Source of the DNA: JBHHYU01 sp046757725 | GTDB lineage: Bacteria; Desulfobacterota; Binatia; UBA9968 | Reading direction: 5' to 3' | Length of the DNA: 22,812 nt | Assembly: GCA_046757725.1 (NCBI GenBank) | Contig: JBHHYU010000043.1 | Coordinates: 1 to 22,812, forward strand | Shown: positions 1-6,389 of the stretch, in pieces | Layout: each line of letters begins with the position of its first letter | How positions within the stretch are numbered: the first letter of the stretch is position 1 | Translations under genes and position numbers: made by a program | Notes under the pieces: generated by a model | Seen by the model: the letters and a program-made list of their open reading frames with translations, nothing else | What the model was told of the DNA's origin: nothing | Databases searched by the model: none

Positions 1-56
1 TAAATGGCGCAACGAATGCTCCTTGGGTTAGATTATACACGGCGCAATACGACCCG

Positions 57-85
57 TTGACAAACTTAGAAAAGCTAGGTACCCT
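57..85 (+). promoter_or_regulatory. possible sigma70 promoter upstream of the RRM gene
   Basis: A perfect TTGACA (57-62) is followed 17 bases later by TACCCT (80-85), a weak -10 matching TATAAT at three of six positions. If used, it would give a leader of about 200 nt before the RNA-binding protein gene, as is common for cold-responsive RRM genes. The rest of 1-293 has no convincing gene. It holds a near-palindrome at 177-195 (TGGT-TA-GGATATCC-G-ACCA). Confidence 0.3.
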
Positions 86-293
86 CACCCTTAACTCATT
101 CAGTATCAGGCCTTCTGAGAGAGAGCGAGGAAGAATTAAAAGGCCTTAAGGCGTCTCACCTTGCGAGCGCGATTAGTGGTTAGGATATCCGACCAGAGCG
201 AACCTCCTACCCCTGTTTTTCTCATGTTCTTCTGCTATCAGTGATCCGTGTCCCAAGGCAAAGACATTATGATGTTCTCAATAGGAGGAGAAT

Positions 294-614
294 ATGGGAA
301 ATAAGTTATATGTAGGCGGTCTGCCCTATTCGGTAACGGACGGGCGATTGGAAGAGATATTCTCGGAGCACGGCACTGTCCAGTCGGCGCGAGTCATCTC
401 CGATAAATTTACCGGTCAGTCTAGGGGTTTCGGTTTTGTGGAGATGGGATCCGATGAGGAAGCCCAAAAGTGTATTACGGCTTTGAACGACACGCAACTA
501 GACGGACGGACGCTGGTCGTCAATGAAGCTAGACCTCAGGAAAAACGCTTTGGAGGCGGTGGTGGAGGAGGAGGTGGTGGTAGAGGTAAACGGGGTGGCT
601 ACAATCGTTGGTAG
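294..614 (+). CDS. glycine-rich RRM RNA-binding protein
   Basis: A 106-residue single-RRM protein of the bacterial/cyanobacterial Rbp type that binds single-stranded RNA and is usually linked to cold adaptation or RNA chaperoning. The RNP2 motif LYVGGL is at residues 5-10 and RNP1 RGFGFVEM at about 44-51, so both aromatic RNA-stacking motifs are intact. After the RRM (about 3-80) comes a low-complexity tail of ten consecutive glycines followed by RGKRGGYNRW, an RGG-like extension that adds nonspecific RNA affinity. The start is fixed by a strong AGGAGGAGA ribosome-binding site just upstream. It is monocistronic, closed by a strong terminator at 651-683. The long leader could carry post-transcriptional control, but I see no definite cold-shock element. 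Family identity is certain; the physiological role is inferred. Confidence 0.95.
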   Translation: MGNKLYVGGLPYSVTDGRLEEIFSEHGTVQSARVISDKFTGQSRGFGFVEMGSDEEAQKCITALNDTQLDGRTLVVNEARPQEKRFGGGGGGGGGGRGKRGGYNRW

Positions 615-650
615 TTTGTTTTAGTTCTAAGATTTGAGTTGTTCTACACT

Positions 651-683
651 GAGGGAGCGATAGGTCGGGTCGCTCCCTCTTTT
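651..683 (+). terminator. intrinsic terminator of the RRM gene
   Basis: A perfect ten-base stem (GAGGGAGCGA paired with TCGCTCCCTC) closes a short loop and is followed directly by a run of eight T. It lies about 35 bases after the stop codon of the RRM gene. This is the clearest terminator in the window. An open frame running through it (639-890) is therefore unlikely to be a gene. From here to the promoter at 951 I see only small unassigned hairpins. Confidence 0.9.
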
Positions 684-950
684 TTTTCGCCCTTAAGCCT
701 TCGGGCTATAGAGGTCATGACCGTTCCGTGGAATGGTTTCCTTTTTTTGGCTGTAACCCAAAACATCCTCGCGGGTTGCCAAGCCCCGAGCAGGCCTGAA
801 CCAGAGCGGGCTGGGGGAATATCCAGGCTCCCTCGAAAATCGCCATCCGTTTTAGGTCAGGTTCACCTTCCTTCTACCTGTGGACGTTAGCGTTGCGCAG
901 ATGTATTTCTGCTGTTTACTGCAAAACATTCGCCCTCCTCTCTCTTGATC

Positions 951-978
951 TTGACAGAAAAAAAGTAGCCCCTATAGT
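951..978 (+). promoter_or_regulatory. sigma70-type promoter of the GcvH-like gene
   Basis: A perfect -35 TTGACA (951-956), a 16-bp spacer and a -10 TATAGT (973-978, five of six matches) lie just before the GcvH-like start at 998. Predicted transcription begins around 985, leaving a very short leader with an AGAAGG ribosome-binding site very close to the ATG. Confidence 0.75.
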
Positions 979-997
979 GATAGATTAATAGAAGGCC

Positions 998-1384
998 ATG
1001 GAAAGGATACTCAAGGTTAGTGAGGCGCATATTTGGGTGAGAATTGAGGACGAACACGTTTTTCTGGGTCTGACCAACTATGGCCAGAGTGAACTAGGCC
1101 AAATCATTTCGGTGGATCTCCCCGACCTAGGGGATGAAGTGGAGTCGGGAGAGCCTTTCGCAGAGCTGGAATCTGTTGGCACCGTCACCGAACTGATCGC
1201 CCCAGTGTCGGGTAAGGTTCTTTCAGTGAACAATGAACTGGCTGATCAGCCTACCATCATCAATGAGGATCCTTACGACGACGGATGGCTGATTGAGGTG
1301 GAATTAAAAGACGATTCCGAAGTTGAGTCCCTAATGGATATGGATGAATATTACCATTTTGTCTTCAAGCCGAATCCCCAATAG
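998..1384 (+). CDS. GcvH-like protein lacking the lipoyl-lysine
   Basis: A 128-residue protein with the fold of glycine cleavage H protein: the N-terminal HIWVRIEDEHVFLGLTNYGQ block (11-30), the VDLPDLGDEV strand (39-48) and the APVSGKVLSVN hammerhead strand (68-78) all align. In true H proteins the sequence before APVSG is ESVKA, where Lys carries the lipoyl arm that shuttles aminomethyl groups between P, T and L proteins. Here it reads ESVGT, with Gly61 (codon GGC, 1178-1180) in place of the lysine, so canonical lipoylation is impossible. No gcvT, gcvP or lipoate ligase gene is nearby. Its stop lies inside the next gene, with a 41-bp overlap that suggests translational coupling. It may be a structural paralogue or a regulatory or binding protein; the function is unknown. 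The fold call is firm and a role in glycine cleavage is unlikely. Confidence 0.85.
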   Translation: MERILKVSEAHIWVRIEDEHVFLGLTNYGQSELGQIISVDLPDLGDEVESGEPFAELESVGTVTELIAPVSGKVLSVNNELADQPTIINEDPYDDGWLIEVELKDDSEVESLMDMDEYYHFVFKPNPQ

Positions 1385-2126
1385 AAGTTTTCTCGCCGGT
1401 GTCGGTTTCCTATTCTTTTTATTTTTCTCTTTGGCAGGCCACTTTCATCTGTCAGCTGATGGACCTCTAGCGGAGAAGGGTTTTAGCCAATCCCGTCGCG
1501 ATATGGTTGAGAATGACCTTCGCAGACAAGGAATCAAAGATCAGAGAGTGCTTAAGGCGATGACCGTAGTTCCGCGCCACCTCTTTGTCCCTGAAGGGCA
1601 ACGTGCCTTTGCCTACGCGAATCATCCCTTACCCATTGGTAAGGGTCAGACTATCTCTCAGCCTTATATCGTCGCCCTTATGAGTGAGCTGTTGGAGCTC
1701 GAGGGGCGTGAAAAGGTATTGGAGATCGGTACAGGTTCGGGATATCAAGCAGCGGTCCTCAGTCATCTAGCAGGCGAGGTCTATACTATCGAGATCATTC
1801 CTTCCTTGGCCCAGACGGCAAAAAAGCGATTGGCAAGACTCAGGTACAGTAATGTATGGGTCAAGCTCGGGGACGGCTTCTTTGGTTGGAAAGAGAAGAG
1901 CCCCTTTGACGCGATTCTGATTACCGCCTCAGCGCAAAGAATTCCCGAACCCTTGTGGCATCAGCTCCGTGAAAAGGGACGTTTGGTAATGCCCATGAGA
2001 TCTGCCGGCAATAGTCAAAGGTTGGTCCGGGTCCGGAAGGTGGGAGGGAAACGTCACGTCGAAAATGTTACGGGCGTGATTTTTGTCCCGATGACCGGGG
2101 CAGTTCAAAAGGGGTCTGCCCCATAA
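1344..2126 (+). CDS. pcm: protein-L-isoaspartate O-methyltransferase, apparently exported
   Basis: Repairs proteins by methylating L-isoaspartyl residues with S-adenosylmethionine. The catalytic domain is complete: MVENDLRRQGIKD (from residue 54), RHLFVPE (78-84), PIGKGQTISQPYIVALM (97-113), the SAM-binding loop VLEIGTGSGYQAAVL (125-139) and the C-terminal RFVPMTG-like strand. Unlike cytoplasmic Pcm of about 210 residues, it has about 50 extra N-terminal residues: Arg10 and Arg14, a strongly hydrophobic stretch (about 16-31), then a polar HLSADG segment resembling a signal-peptidase site. The only good ATG for this form lies inside the upstream gene. A cytoplasmic form could start at Met54 (1503), but no ribosome-binding site precedes it and the hydrophobic stretch is open and in frame. 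Its 3' end overlaps ftsB on the opposite strand by 59 bp. Enzyme identity is sure; export is inferred. Confidence 0.9.
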   Translation: MNITILSSSRIPNRSFLAGVGFLFFLFFSLAGHFHLSADGPLAEKGFSQSRRDMVENDLRRQGIKDQRVLKAMTVVPRHLFVPEGQRAFAYANHPLPIGKGQTISQPYIVALMSELLELEGREKVLEIGTGSGYQAAVLSHLAGEVYTIEIIPSLAQTAKKRLARLRYSNVWVKLGDGFFGWKEKSPFDAILITASAQRIPEPLWHQLREKGRLVMPMRSAGNSQRLVRVRKVGGKRHVENVTGVIFVPMTGAVQKGSAP

Positions 2127-2442
2127 CCTTGGTCTCAGCTTTTTCTGACTCCGTGGAAGAGAAACGGTAAATAACGTCACCCGGTCGCACTAGACTTAGA
2201 TCCTCTCGTGCGATCTTTTCCAGGTACTGGTCATCATGTCGCAGTCGATAGATGCGCTCTCGAAAATTCCTATTTTCCTTTTCTAGGAGAAAGTTGGTTT
2301 CCTCCAGACTCTTTTTCTCTGCCCATAGTTGCCAAAGGTGGAGCCCCCCCCTCTCCCCGAAAATTGTAAACAGAGAGAGAAGAATAAAAAAGGCGCAGAA
2401 GCCACAGACAACCCACCGCTGAGAAATTTTTGATACCACCAT
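2068..2442 (-). CDS. ftsB: FtsB/DivIC-family septum formation protein
   Basis: A small bitopic membrane protein of the divisome that bridges FtsQ and FtsL and helps activate septal peptidoglycan synthesis. It has a short cytoplasmic N-terminus, one transmembrane helix (about residues 10-28), a periplasmic leucine/charge-rich coiled coil (about 38-68) and the family signature YLEKIAREDLSLVRPGDVIYRF, given here as its two halves YLEKIAREDLSL and VRPGDVIYRF (about 74-95). The 124-residue length is slightly above the usual 90-110 because of a polar tail whose codons overlap the 3' end of pcm. In many bacteria ftsB lies next to enolase; here it is divergent from a broken enolase gene with about 80 bp between them. 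No clear ribosome-binding site precedes the ATG. The family call is firm. Confidence 0.88.
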   Translation of the reverse strand: MVVSKISQRWVVCGFCAFFILLSLFTIFGERGGLHLWQLWAEKKSLEETNFLLEKENRNFRERIYRLRHDDQYLEKIAREDLSLVRPGDVIYRFSSTESEKAETKVMGQTPFELPRSSGQKSRP

Positions 2443-2521
2443 AGTCGCAGGATGAAAACAAATATACTATATATCCTAATTTAACACACTATGCTGTTTT
2501 CTAAAATCCTGTCGGAGGTGA

Positions 2522-2958
2522 ATGATGAAAATTGAGAAGATTCATGCTCGAGAAGCCTTAGATTCTTCCGGCCGGCCTACCGTAGAGATGGGTGTTGTTC
2601 TAAAGGATGGTACCTGGGAAGGGCTATTGTACCTTGAGGGGCGTCCACCGGATAACAAAAGGCAGTCGAGTTTAGGGATGGTAAACAACGCTTTTTTGGC
2701 AGGGGAGTGCAGTGGGCCGTGTGCGCTGTGAACCGGACACTAGCCCCGCGCCTTCGGGGCAAGGACGCAAAAGATCGGAATGGTTGCGACAGGACCATGA
2801 TCGAAATGGATAGGACCTTTGACAAAGGAAAGTTGAGTGGCCGGCCGGTCTATGCTGGGATAAGTGTCTTTAAAGCTCGGAAAAAGTCGCCAAGGCAATG
2901 CCGCCAAAAATCGGTTGCCCATCGTTCCGGCACTTCGTAAAAGTGGGGTATCTATGAT
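2522..2958 (+). pseudogene. eno: enolase remnant, first third only, frameshifted
   Basis: A decayed 5' portion of enolase, the 2-phosphoglycerate dehydratase of glycolysis. A good GGAGGTGA ribosome-binding site precedes MMKIEKIHAREALDSSGRPT, which matches the enolase N-terminus. After DGTWEG (about 2611-2618) a one-base deletion moves the homology to the next frame, which reads AIVP-stop-GASTG-stop-QKAVEFRDGKQRFFGRG, with in-frame TGA at 2635 and TAA at 2653. It then runs AVNRTLAPRLRGKDAKD and DRTMIEMDRTFDKGKL, matching the enolase segment usually ending DGTxxKxKLGANAILGVS. A further shift near 2870-2885 brings back KVAKAMPPKIGCPSFRHF, matching VAKAxAxxxGLPLFRHL. Homology stops near residue 140 of about 430, so the catalytic barrel and metal ligands are missing. 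The gene cannot make enolase. Whether another copy exists elsewhere is unknown. Confidence 0.85.
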
Positions 2959-2996
2959 AGCAATGTTCGAATCCTAAATTTATAGAGGGCAGAAAG

Positions 2997-3701
2997 TTGA
3001 AAGGTAAATCGCCAAAAGTAAAAGGGATAGTTCCGCTCACAGCCATGCGCCGGATCGTCGGCGAACGTATGACTAAGAGTAAACAGACGGCTCCCCATTT
3101 TTATGTCACCGCGGATGTGAATATGACCGAGGTGAACAAAAAGAGGGCCGAGTGGAAGGAAAAAGGGGAAGCAGTCATCCCTTCGATTAATGATTTCATT
3201 CTCTGGGCCTGTGCCAAGACGCTTAGAGATTTTCCTTCTCTAAACTCTACCCTCACAAATCAAGGGGTTCAGCTATTCTCCGATATTAACATAGGCATGG
3301 CGGTCGCTATCCGGGAAGGTCTAGTCGTACCGGTCATCCGTAACGCCGACCAGTTGACCCTGCAACAATTAGCCAGAGAAAGCCGAGAATTGTCAGAAAA
3401 GGCACAGCGCAAAAAACTGCTTCCCCTGGACTACGAGGGAGGGACCTTTACAGTGTCTAATCTTGGCATGTATGGCGTCAATAGTTTCGTCGCTATCATC
3501 AATCCTCCCCAATGCGCGATTCTGGCTGTGGCTCAGATGGCCCCACGGGTGATTCCCCGTGGCGAAAATGTGGTCGTTTGCTCCATGATGACAATAGCGC
3601 TCTCCGCAGACCACCGAATCGTTGACGGCGTGATCGCCGCCCGTTTTCTCCAGGAAGTGAAAGGACTACTGGAAAAAGCCGGGACTGAGTCTTGTCGCTG
3701 A
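2997..3701 (+). CDS. E2 acyltransferase catalytic core without lipoyl domain
   Basis: Homologous to the C-terminal catalytic domain of dihydrolipoamide acyltransferases (E2 of pyruvate or other 2-oxoacid dehydrogenases), which transfers an acyl group from lipoyl-lysine to CoA. The domain is complete: VPLTAMRRIVGERMTKSKQ (about 12-30), PHFYVTADVNMTEV, NIGMAVAIREGLVVPVIRNAD, FTVSNLGMYGVNSFVAIINP, and the active-site block ALSADHRIVDG with His206 and Asp210. The usual N-terminal lipoyl domain and E1/E3-binding domain are absent. The frame is closed by a TAG at 2958-2960, only 36 bases before the TTG start, which has only a weak GAGGG upstream. No E1 or E3 genes are near; the preceding DNA is the enolase remnant. 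It is either a stand-alone core working with lipoyl domains encoded elsewhere or a 5'-truncated E2 left by a deletion. The domain call is firm; activity is unknown. Confidence 0.85.
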   Translation: MKGKSPKVKGIVPLTAMRRIVGERMTKSKQTAPHFYVTADVNMTEVNKKRAEWKEKGEAVIPSINDFILWACAKTLRDFPSLNSTLTNQGVQLFSDINIGMAVAIREGLVVPVIRNADQLTLQQLARESRELSEKAQRKKLLPLDYEGGTFTVSNLGMYGVNSFVAIINPPQCAILAVAQMAPRVIPRGENVVVCSMMTIALSADHRIVDGVIAARFLQEVKGLLEKAGTESCR

Positions 3702-3711
3702 CCTTCCGGTA

Positions 3712-3750
3712 GTGCCTCGAGATCGCGATCCTACAGGTACAGTTTTTTTT
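3712..3750 (+). terminator. probable terminator after the E2-like gene
   Basis: A six-pair stem (GTGCCT with AGGTAC, one G:U pair) encloses a GATCGCGATC palindrome and is followed two bases later by eight T (3743-3750). It sits shortly after the stop codon of the E2-like gene. Confidence 0.5.
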
Positions 3751-3881
3751 CTTGGTGACCCATCGAGCGTGGTGACGGAGCCCACTTAGCCAGTCCGAGC
3801 CCTATTGACACCTGAACTTCCCCTTGCTACAGAGTGCCTGACTACCCGATAGGAGATCATAGACCTAGCAAGGAGGGGAAA

Positions 3882-4424
3882 ATGTCGACGAAGGGATCTG
3901 CCGGTGGAAATGTGCAGTCAAACCAAGAGACGACACCTGTCCAAGTCAAAAAACTTGGGCACGTGGTGTTTTGTGTAAGTGACGTCGAGCGGACCGTGAA
4001 GTTTTGGACTGAGATCATGGGCTTTAAAATCTCTGACCGCAACGAACATGGAATGGTCTTCCTTCGAAACGGATCAGATCACCATACGATCGCACTTGCG
4101 CCAACCACGGAAGCTAGCGGACTGCCAAAAAAAGGGCAGGTTGGATTCGATCATTGTGCGTTAGAGGTTGCGAGCGTTTCAGAGCTTTTCAAGATTCGAG
4201 AGTTTCTACGCGCCAGGGGAGTGACGATAGTTTACGAAGGGCGGAGAGGCCCTGGTTGCAATCCCGGCGTTGAATTCCTGGATCCCGACGGTTTGATGAT
4301 CGAACTATATGCCTCAATGGACCAGATCGGTTGGGATGGAAAAAGTCGGCCTCCCGAACAGTGGCGACGAGCTAAGTCCCTGGAGGAGGTGGTTGAGAAT
4401 CCGGTGCCTGGAATCAAGCACTAG
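3882..4424 (+). CDS. VOC (glyoxalase/extradiol dioxygenase) family protein
   Basis: A 180-residue vicinal-oxygen-chelate protein. It has the paired beta-alpha-beta-beta-beta modules: GHVVFCVSDVERTVKFW opens the first, FDHCALEVASVSEL the second, and DPDGLMIELYASMDQIGWDG ends it. Candidate metal ligands are the His of GHVV, the His of FDHC and the Glu of MIELY, the usual 2-His-1-carboxylate set of catechol 2,3-dioxygenase-like members. VOC proteins include glyoxalases, epimerases and ring-cleaving dioxygenases; the substrate here cannot be read. The start is set by AGGAGGGG five bases before the ATG; the frame runs open 48 bases further upstream without such a site. The first 30 residues (STKGSAGGNVQSN) are polar and probably disordered. 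It is convergent with a D-2-hydroxyacid dehydrogenase and not in an obvious operon. Confidence 0.85.
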   Translation: MSTKGSAGGNVQSNQETTPVQVKKLGHVVFCVSDVERTVKFWTEIMGFKISDRNEHGMVFLRNGSDHHTIALAPTTEASGLPKKGQVGFDHCALEVASVSELFKIREFLRARGVTIVYEGRRGPGCNPGVEFLDPDGLMIELYASMDQIGWDGKSRPPEQWRRAKSLEEVVENPVPGIKH

Positions 4425-4506
4425 CCGGCACAACTCAGCTATAGCCGCTTTCCCCTGCCCGAAATTCTCTGGAGATAACGCAGATCTCCGGGAAGCCCTT
4501 TTGATT

Positions 4507-4542
4507 CTTAGCATACCCCGCGGTAGACTGCTGTGTGCTAAG
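4507..4542. other. inverted repeat in the VOC/dehydrogenase gap
   Basis: Between the two convergent genes, CTTAGCA (4507-4513) and TGCTAAG (4536-4542) form a perfect 7-bp inverted repeat with a 22-base loop. No T-run follows on either strand, so it is not a standard terminator. Nothing else is evident in 4425-4647. Confidence 0.3.
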
Positions 4543-4647
4543 CACTGCAGATCCTCGCATCTTACGAGATCATTCTAGGGGCACTAGGCGGCCTGGATTT
4601 ACCCGTGGGATGGTCAGTTGGACCAAGGCTCAACAACCAGGGTGGCA

Positions 4648-5649
4648 CTATTTGTTTTCTTTGGCGAGAACTTCCGGATTGAGTAGGTTTGTAGGCCTTC
4701 CTTCTAAAAAGTTGAGGATGTTGTTCATGGCATGTTCGAAACGCTCGCAAAGTATCTCAACAGTTGCGTAGCCTCGATGGGAAAGGAGCACCACATTATC
4801 AAAGCGGCGAAGCGGATGCGCCAATGGCAACGGCTCTTCATTGTAAACATCTAGACCAACCCCGGCGAGGTGCCCTTTTTCGAGGGCATGCAGCAGCGCC
4901 GATTCCGAAACCAGCGGACCTCTTGAGGTGTTGATCAGGAACGCCCCCGGCTTCATCATCGATAGCTCTTTCTCTCCAAGCAGGTCTCGAGTCGCTCCGT
5001 TTAAGCGCGCGTGAAGCGTGACGATATCAGACTCCCTGAGCAGGTGTTCCAGCGACACCCGAGTCGCCCCGACTTCGCGCGCCCTTTCCTCGGTCAAGGT
5101 TTTTCCACTAGCGAGAATCCGGGTTCTGAAGGCTTGAGCAATGCGGGCAACTTCTTTTCCGATCCGTCCTAGCCCGATGATACCTATTGTCTTTCCCTCG
5201 AGGAGCTGTCCCGGGATAACCGGCCATGCCTCTTCGCGCATTCTTCGGTCGATTTGAGGGATACGTCGTAGCAGCGCTAAGATCAGTCCAAAGGTCAGCT
5301 CAATCGTGGAGGTTCCTGGCTCATTGGGGGTTACAGCAACGGCAATACCACGTTGGGTTGCGACCGGTAGGTCAAGATGGGCAATGCCTTTGCCCGTTTG
5401 GGAGATGAGCTTCAAGGAAGAGCCGAGGGATAGTTGCTTCTCTCCAAATCGGGTTCGTTCTCTGACGAGCAGAACAGAATCAATGTTCTGAAGGGCCTGA
5501 CCCAACTCTTCGTCCGTTTCAATTCTATTCGTCATGACGGTAACATCGGAGTGCGCCTTTAGTTTTTCGAACGCGGGGACCCCGGACGCCAGTCCTTCGT
5601 AATCGTCTAATACCAATACCCGTGACCTTGCTGTCTTCGTGTCTAGCAT
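4648..5649 (-). CDS. D-2-hydroxyacid dehydrogenase family protein
   Basis: An NAD(P)-dependent oxidoreductase of the D-isomer-specific 2-hydroxyacid dehydrogenase family (phosphoglycerate, glycerate, hydroxypyruvate or formate dehydrogenase relatives), interconverting 2-hydroxy and 2-oxo acids. The nucleotide-binding domain has GLGRIG at residues 159-164. The catalytic set is visible: Arg243 in NTSRGPLV, Glu271 or Glu272 in DVYNEEPLP, and His291 in SHRGY. The histidine motif reads SHRGY rather than the common PHIGG, as in a branch of uncharacterised members. Length (333 residues) is typical and no C-terminal ACT domain is present, so it is not a long SerA. The ATG has an ideal GAGGAGG site upstream. 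It lies 125 bp downstream of trpG on the same strand and could be read through from that unit. The substrate is not assignable. Confidence 0.88.
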   Translation of the reverse strand: MLDTKTARSRVLVLDDYEGLASGVPAFEKLKAHSDVTVMTNRIETDEELGQALQNIDSVLLVRERTRFGEKQLSLGSSLKLISQTGKGIAHLDLPVATQRGIAVAVTPNEPGTSTIELTFGLILALLRRIPQIDRRMREEAWPVIPGQLLEGKTIGIIGLGRIGKEVARIAQAFRTRILASGKTLTEERAREVGATRVSLEHLLRESDIVTLHARLNGATRDLLGEKELSMMKPGAFLINTSRGPLVSESALLHALEKGHLAGVGLDVYNEEPLPLAHPLRRFDNVVLLSHRGYATVEILCERFEHAMNNILNFLEGRPTNLLNPEVLAKENK

Positions 5650-5774
5650 TCATGCCTCCTCATATGGATTAGGGCGTCTTGGTACCGTATCTTATTGCCT
5701 TGATAAATCTCGTTTCAGACTCTCGCGAGGTTTCTCCCGTGAACCGCTGACGCTCTACCTGTCCTTGTGTCGAA

Positions 5775-6341
5775 TCAGTAATAAGTCAAAAAATTTTCCA
5801 GGAGCTTTTTCCCAACCTGTGTGAGAATTGATTCGGGATGGAACTGTACCCCTTCTACGGGAAGGCTCCGATGGCGCACACCCATAATAATGTTGTCGGA
5901 GGTCACTGAGCTGACGCTGAGTTCCGAAGGCAGTCGATTTGGATTAAGGATCAAAGAGTGATAGCGCATTCCTGAAAAAGGGTTGGCCAAGGAGCGATAG
6001 ATCGTTTTGGAGTCGTGATTGATATCTGACAACTTACCATGCATGATCGTCGGGGCGCGAGCAATCTCCCCTCCGAAAGCGGCACCGATACACTGGTGTC
6101 CCAGACAAACACCCAGAATCGGGATCTTTGCACCGAAGCTCCGAATAACGTCACAGGATATTCCAGCTTCATTTGGGGTGCAGGGGCCAGGGGAAATAAC
6201 GATTTTATCGGGCTGAAGTTCTTCTATCTTTTCTAAGCTGATCTTGTCGTTCCTGGAGACCTGCACCTTCGTTCCCAGTTCGCTAAGATACTGATAGAGG
6301 TTGTAGGTGAACGAATCATAGTTATCGATGAGGAGAATCAT
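5775..6341 (-). CDS. trpG: anthranilate synthase component II (glutamine amidotransferase)
   Basis: A class I glutamine amidotransferase that supplies ammonia to TrpE for making anthranilate from chorismate, the first step of tryptophan synthesis. The catalytic triad is present: Cys79 in GVCLGHQ, and His168 and Glu170 in FHPES. The oxyanion strand VISPGPCTPNEAG is at about 48-60. The 188-residue length is standard for a stand-alone subunit. It follows trpE on the same strand with a 48-bp pyrimidine-rich gap and a weak ribosome-binding site, consistent with co-transcription. Such proteins can also serve p-aminobenzoate synthesis (PabA) in organisms with one copy; the trpE neighbour favours the tryptophan role. 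No trpD, trpC, trpF or trpBA follows, so the trp genes are split in this genome. Confidence 0.93.
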   Translation of the reverse strand: MILLIDNYDSFTYNLYQYLSELGTKVQVSRNDKISLEKIEELQPDKIVISPGPCTPNEAGISCDVIRSFGAKIPILGVCLGHQCIGAAFGGEIARAPTIMHGKLSDINHDSKTIYRSLANPFSGMRYHSLILNPNRLPSELSVSSVTSDNIIMGVRHRSLPVEGVQFHPESILTQVGKKLLENFLTYY

Positions 6342-6389
6342 TGGAGTTCAAGTAAAAGGGCAAAAGGAAAAAAGTCGAGAAAAAACTTG

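Noticed and set aside
639..890. Open frame after the RRM gene
   Set aside because: It runs through a strong terminator, has no ribosome-binding site and its sequence is not protein-like.
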